Shown one piece after another: positions 63,202-64,000 of a stretch of DNA of 64,000 bases. The translations under genes were made by a program, and so were the position numbers. How positions within the stretch are numbered: position 1 is the stretch's first letter; the number at the start of each line of letters is the position of its first letter. The DNA lies in assembly GCF_015354445.1 (NCBI RefSeq), contig NZ_JADKYT010000001.1, positions 930,001-994,000 on the forward strand, in the 5' to 3' direction. Source of the stretch: Methylophilus sp. QUAN (GTDB lineage: Bacteria; Pseudomonadota; Gammaproteobacteria; Burkholderiales; Methylophilaceae). The notes beneath the pieces are model-generated. The model did no database searches and was not told the origin of the DNA. It saw nothing but the letters and a program-made list of their open reading frames with translations.

Positions 63202-64000
63202 TGCGCATCTGCGGGCTGATGCTGTTGCTCTGGTCAGCGCATCTGTGCGCCATGACCGAGATCAGCCTCAGCGCGGACAGTATTTCCAGCGACCTGTTCC
63301 AGCTCGATAAACCGCATGCGGTGGTCAATTTGCACGCCCAGCAGCAGGTGCAAGTGCATGCTGATCGTTTGCAACTTGGCGATGCACGCCTGGATAACCC
63401 TAATATCCGGCTGGATATGGGCGCGCGGCCAACGCTGCTGGTGACTTCTGACCAGTTGCACATGCAACCTTACCAGGTGCGCCAGCCGAGGATATTTCTT
63501 GATTTGCGGCCACAAACCCGCCAGCCTGTATTGTCTTTTTATGCCGAGGTCAAAGCCTTGCAGGACAACGTATGGGGCACCTTTCACCTCAATTGCCAGG
63601 TGCCTGCACAGGCAGCGAGTCAAACCTGGCGTTGCGAAGATGGCCTGTATCAAGATGTGCGTTCGCATGTGCCGTTCAATGTGCTGGTCACACCCACGTG
63701 GAAGGAACAGGGCAAAGCCGGCCCCGCAGCCAGAGGAGTCGACCTGGAGTTGGCGGTTCGCGAGGCCCGTTTTAGTGATGCTTCCGGCTTGCATGCAGGC
63801 GATAAATTGACCGGAAAAGTGAATCTGTCTGCGCACGAGCAAGCAGGCGGCTGGCGCTGGCAGGGCGTATTTCAATGGCAGCAGGGTGAGTTGTTCTGGC
63901 AGCCGTTTTATTTTGCCGATGGCAACAAACGGTTTGAGATTCGTGGCTTTTACCACCAACCCACGGTCGATATTGAACAGGCCACGCTGGAGTTGCAAGG
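63201..64000 (+). CDS. Exported beta-rich protein, unknown, cut by window end
   Basis: The frame is open from the ATG at 63201 to the end of the window (266 codons). It starts with a signal peptide, LMLLLWSAHLCAM, followed by a beta-rich chain of alternating hydrophobic residues (ISLSADSISSDLFQLD, VQVHADRLQLGDARLD, then PRIFLDLRPQTRQPVLSFYAEVKAL in part). This looks like the start of a large AsmA/YdbH-like envelope protein; the call is tentative. It is translationally coupled to cysM by TGATG. Its length and C-terminus are unknown. Confidence 0.6.
   Translation, partial: MRICGLMLLLWSAHLCAMTEISLSADSISSDLFQLDKPHAVVNLHAQQQVQVHADRLQLGDARLDNPNIRLDMGARPTLLVTSDQLHMQPYQVRQPRIFLDLRPQTRQPVLSFYAEVKALQDNVWGTFHLNCQVPAQAASQTWRCEDGLYQDVRSHVPFNVLVTPTWKEQGKAGPAARGVDLELAVREARFSDASGLHAGDKLTGKVNLSAHEQAGGWRWQGVFQWQQGELFWQPFYFADGNKRFEIRGFYHQPTVDIEQATLELQ

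Overview
The window is chromosomal DNA of a methylotrophic betaproteobacterium, most likely a member of the Methylophilaceae (Methylophilus or Methylovorus type). The case rests on a formaldehyde-activating enzyme gene (fae, 40.2-40.8 kb), PEP-CTERM surface proteins, betaproteobacterial gene orders (pilD-coaE-zapD-yacG; algH-ruvX-pyrR-pyrB-pyrX; thrS-infC-rpmI-rplT-pheST-ihfA-merR-tRNA-Pro; dapD/arsC-like/dapE/prmB) and moderate GC. Genus assignment is inference. Most of the window is core genome; no phage, insertion sequence, CRISPR array or rRNA gene was seen.

Layout. 0-0.8 kb: tail of lysC, a ~120 bp imperfect palindrome, tRNA-Ser and tRNA-Arg. 0.9-5.5 kb: ispB, a small unknown gene, then pilD-coaE-zapD-yacG and a PCuAC copper chaperone. 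5.6-7.4 kb: a VF530-type small protein and an AT-rich pair of unrecognised envelope genes. 7.4-9.3 kb: a Nudix/ThiE-like fusion and a DUF815 ATPase. 9.4-11.5 kb: maf and rng. 11.5-15.9 kb: yggT-proC-yggS divergent from pilT-pilU (twitching motility). 16.2-21.3 kb: an accessory-looking block with two paralogous LuxR-type regulators followed by three PEP-CTERM exported proteins. 21.5-27.1 kb: one tightly overlapping leftward operon, ribE-ribBX-algH-ruvX-pyrR-pyrB-pyrX, in which both the second half of RibBX and the whole of PyrX look catalytically dead. 27.2-30.7 kb: a zinc protease, an ADP-ribose-type Nudix hydrolase, an SDR protein and MltB. 30.7-32.3 kb: a 2OG-Fe(II) oxygenase, tRNA-Val and an EF-hand protein. 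32.5-40.2 kb: the translation operon block, including infC with a probable AUA start, ending in a MerR regulator and tRNA-Pro.

40.2-43.1 kb: fae and a GGDEF/EAL protein. 43.3-47.1 kb: an unknown gene, recJ and a rluB-type pseudouridine synthase. 47.2-52.8 kb: prmB-dapE-arsC-like and dapD, with a second GGDEF/EAL gene between them. 53.0-57.1 kb: M48 lipoprotein protease, kup and xseA. 57.3-64.0 kb: lytic transglycosylase, dsbB, a 5'-nucleotidase, a DUF1311-like periplasmic protein, a diguanylate cyclase, cysM and the start of a beta-rich exported protein cut by the window end.

Functional themes are surface structures and motility (type IV pilus processing and retraction, PEP-CTERM proteins, three c-di-GMP proteins), peptidoglycan remodelling, pyrimidine/riboflavin/lysine/cysteine biosynthesis, and formaldehyde handling. 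Everything is read by eye from sequence; family names come from recognised motifs, not database searches. The most interesting items are the LuxR/PEP-CTERM block, a triple TGTATC array at exact 10 bp period between the EF-hand gene and thrS, the pseudo-dihydroorotase, and the non-AUG infC start.
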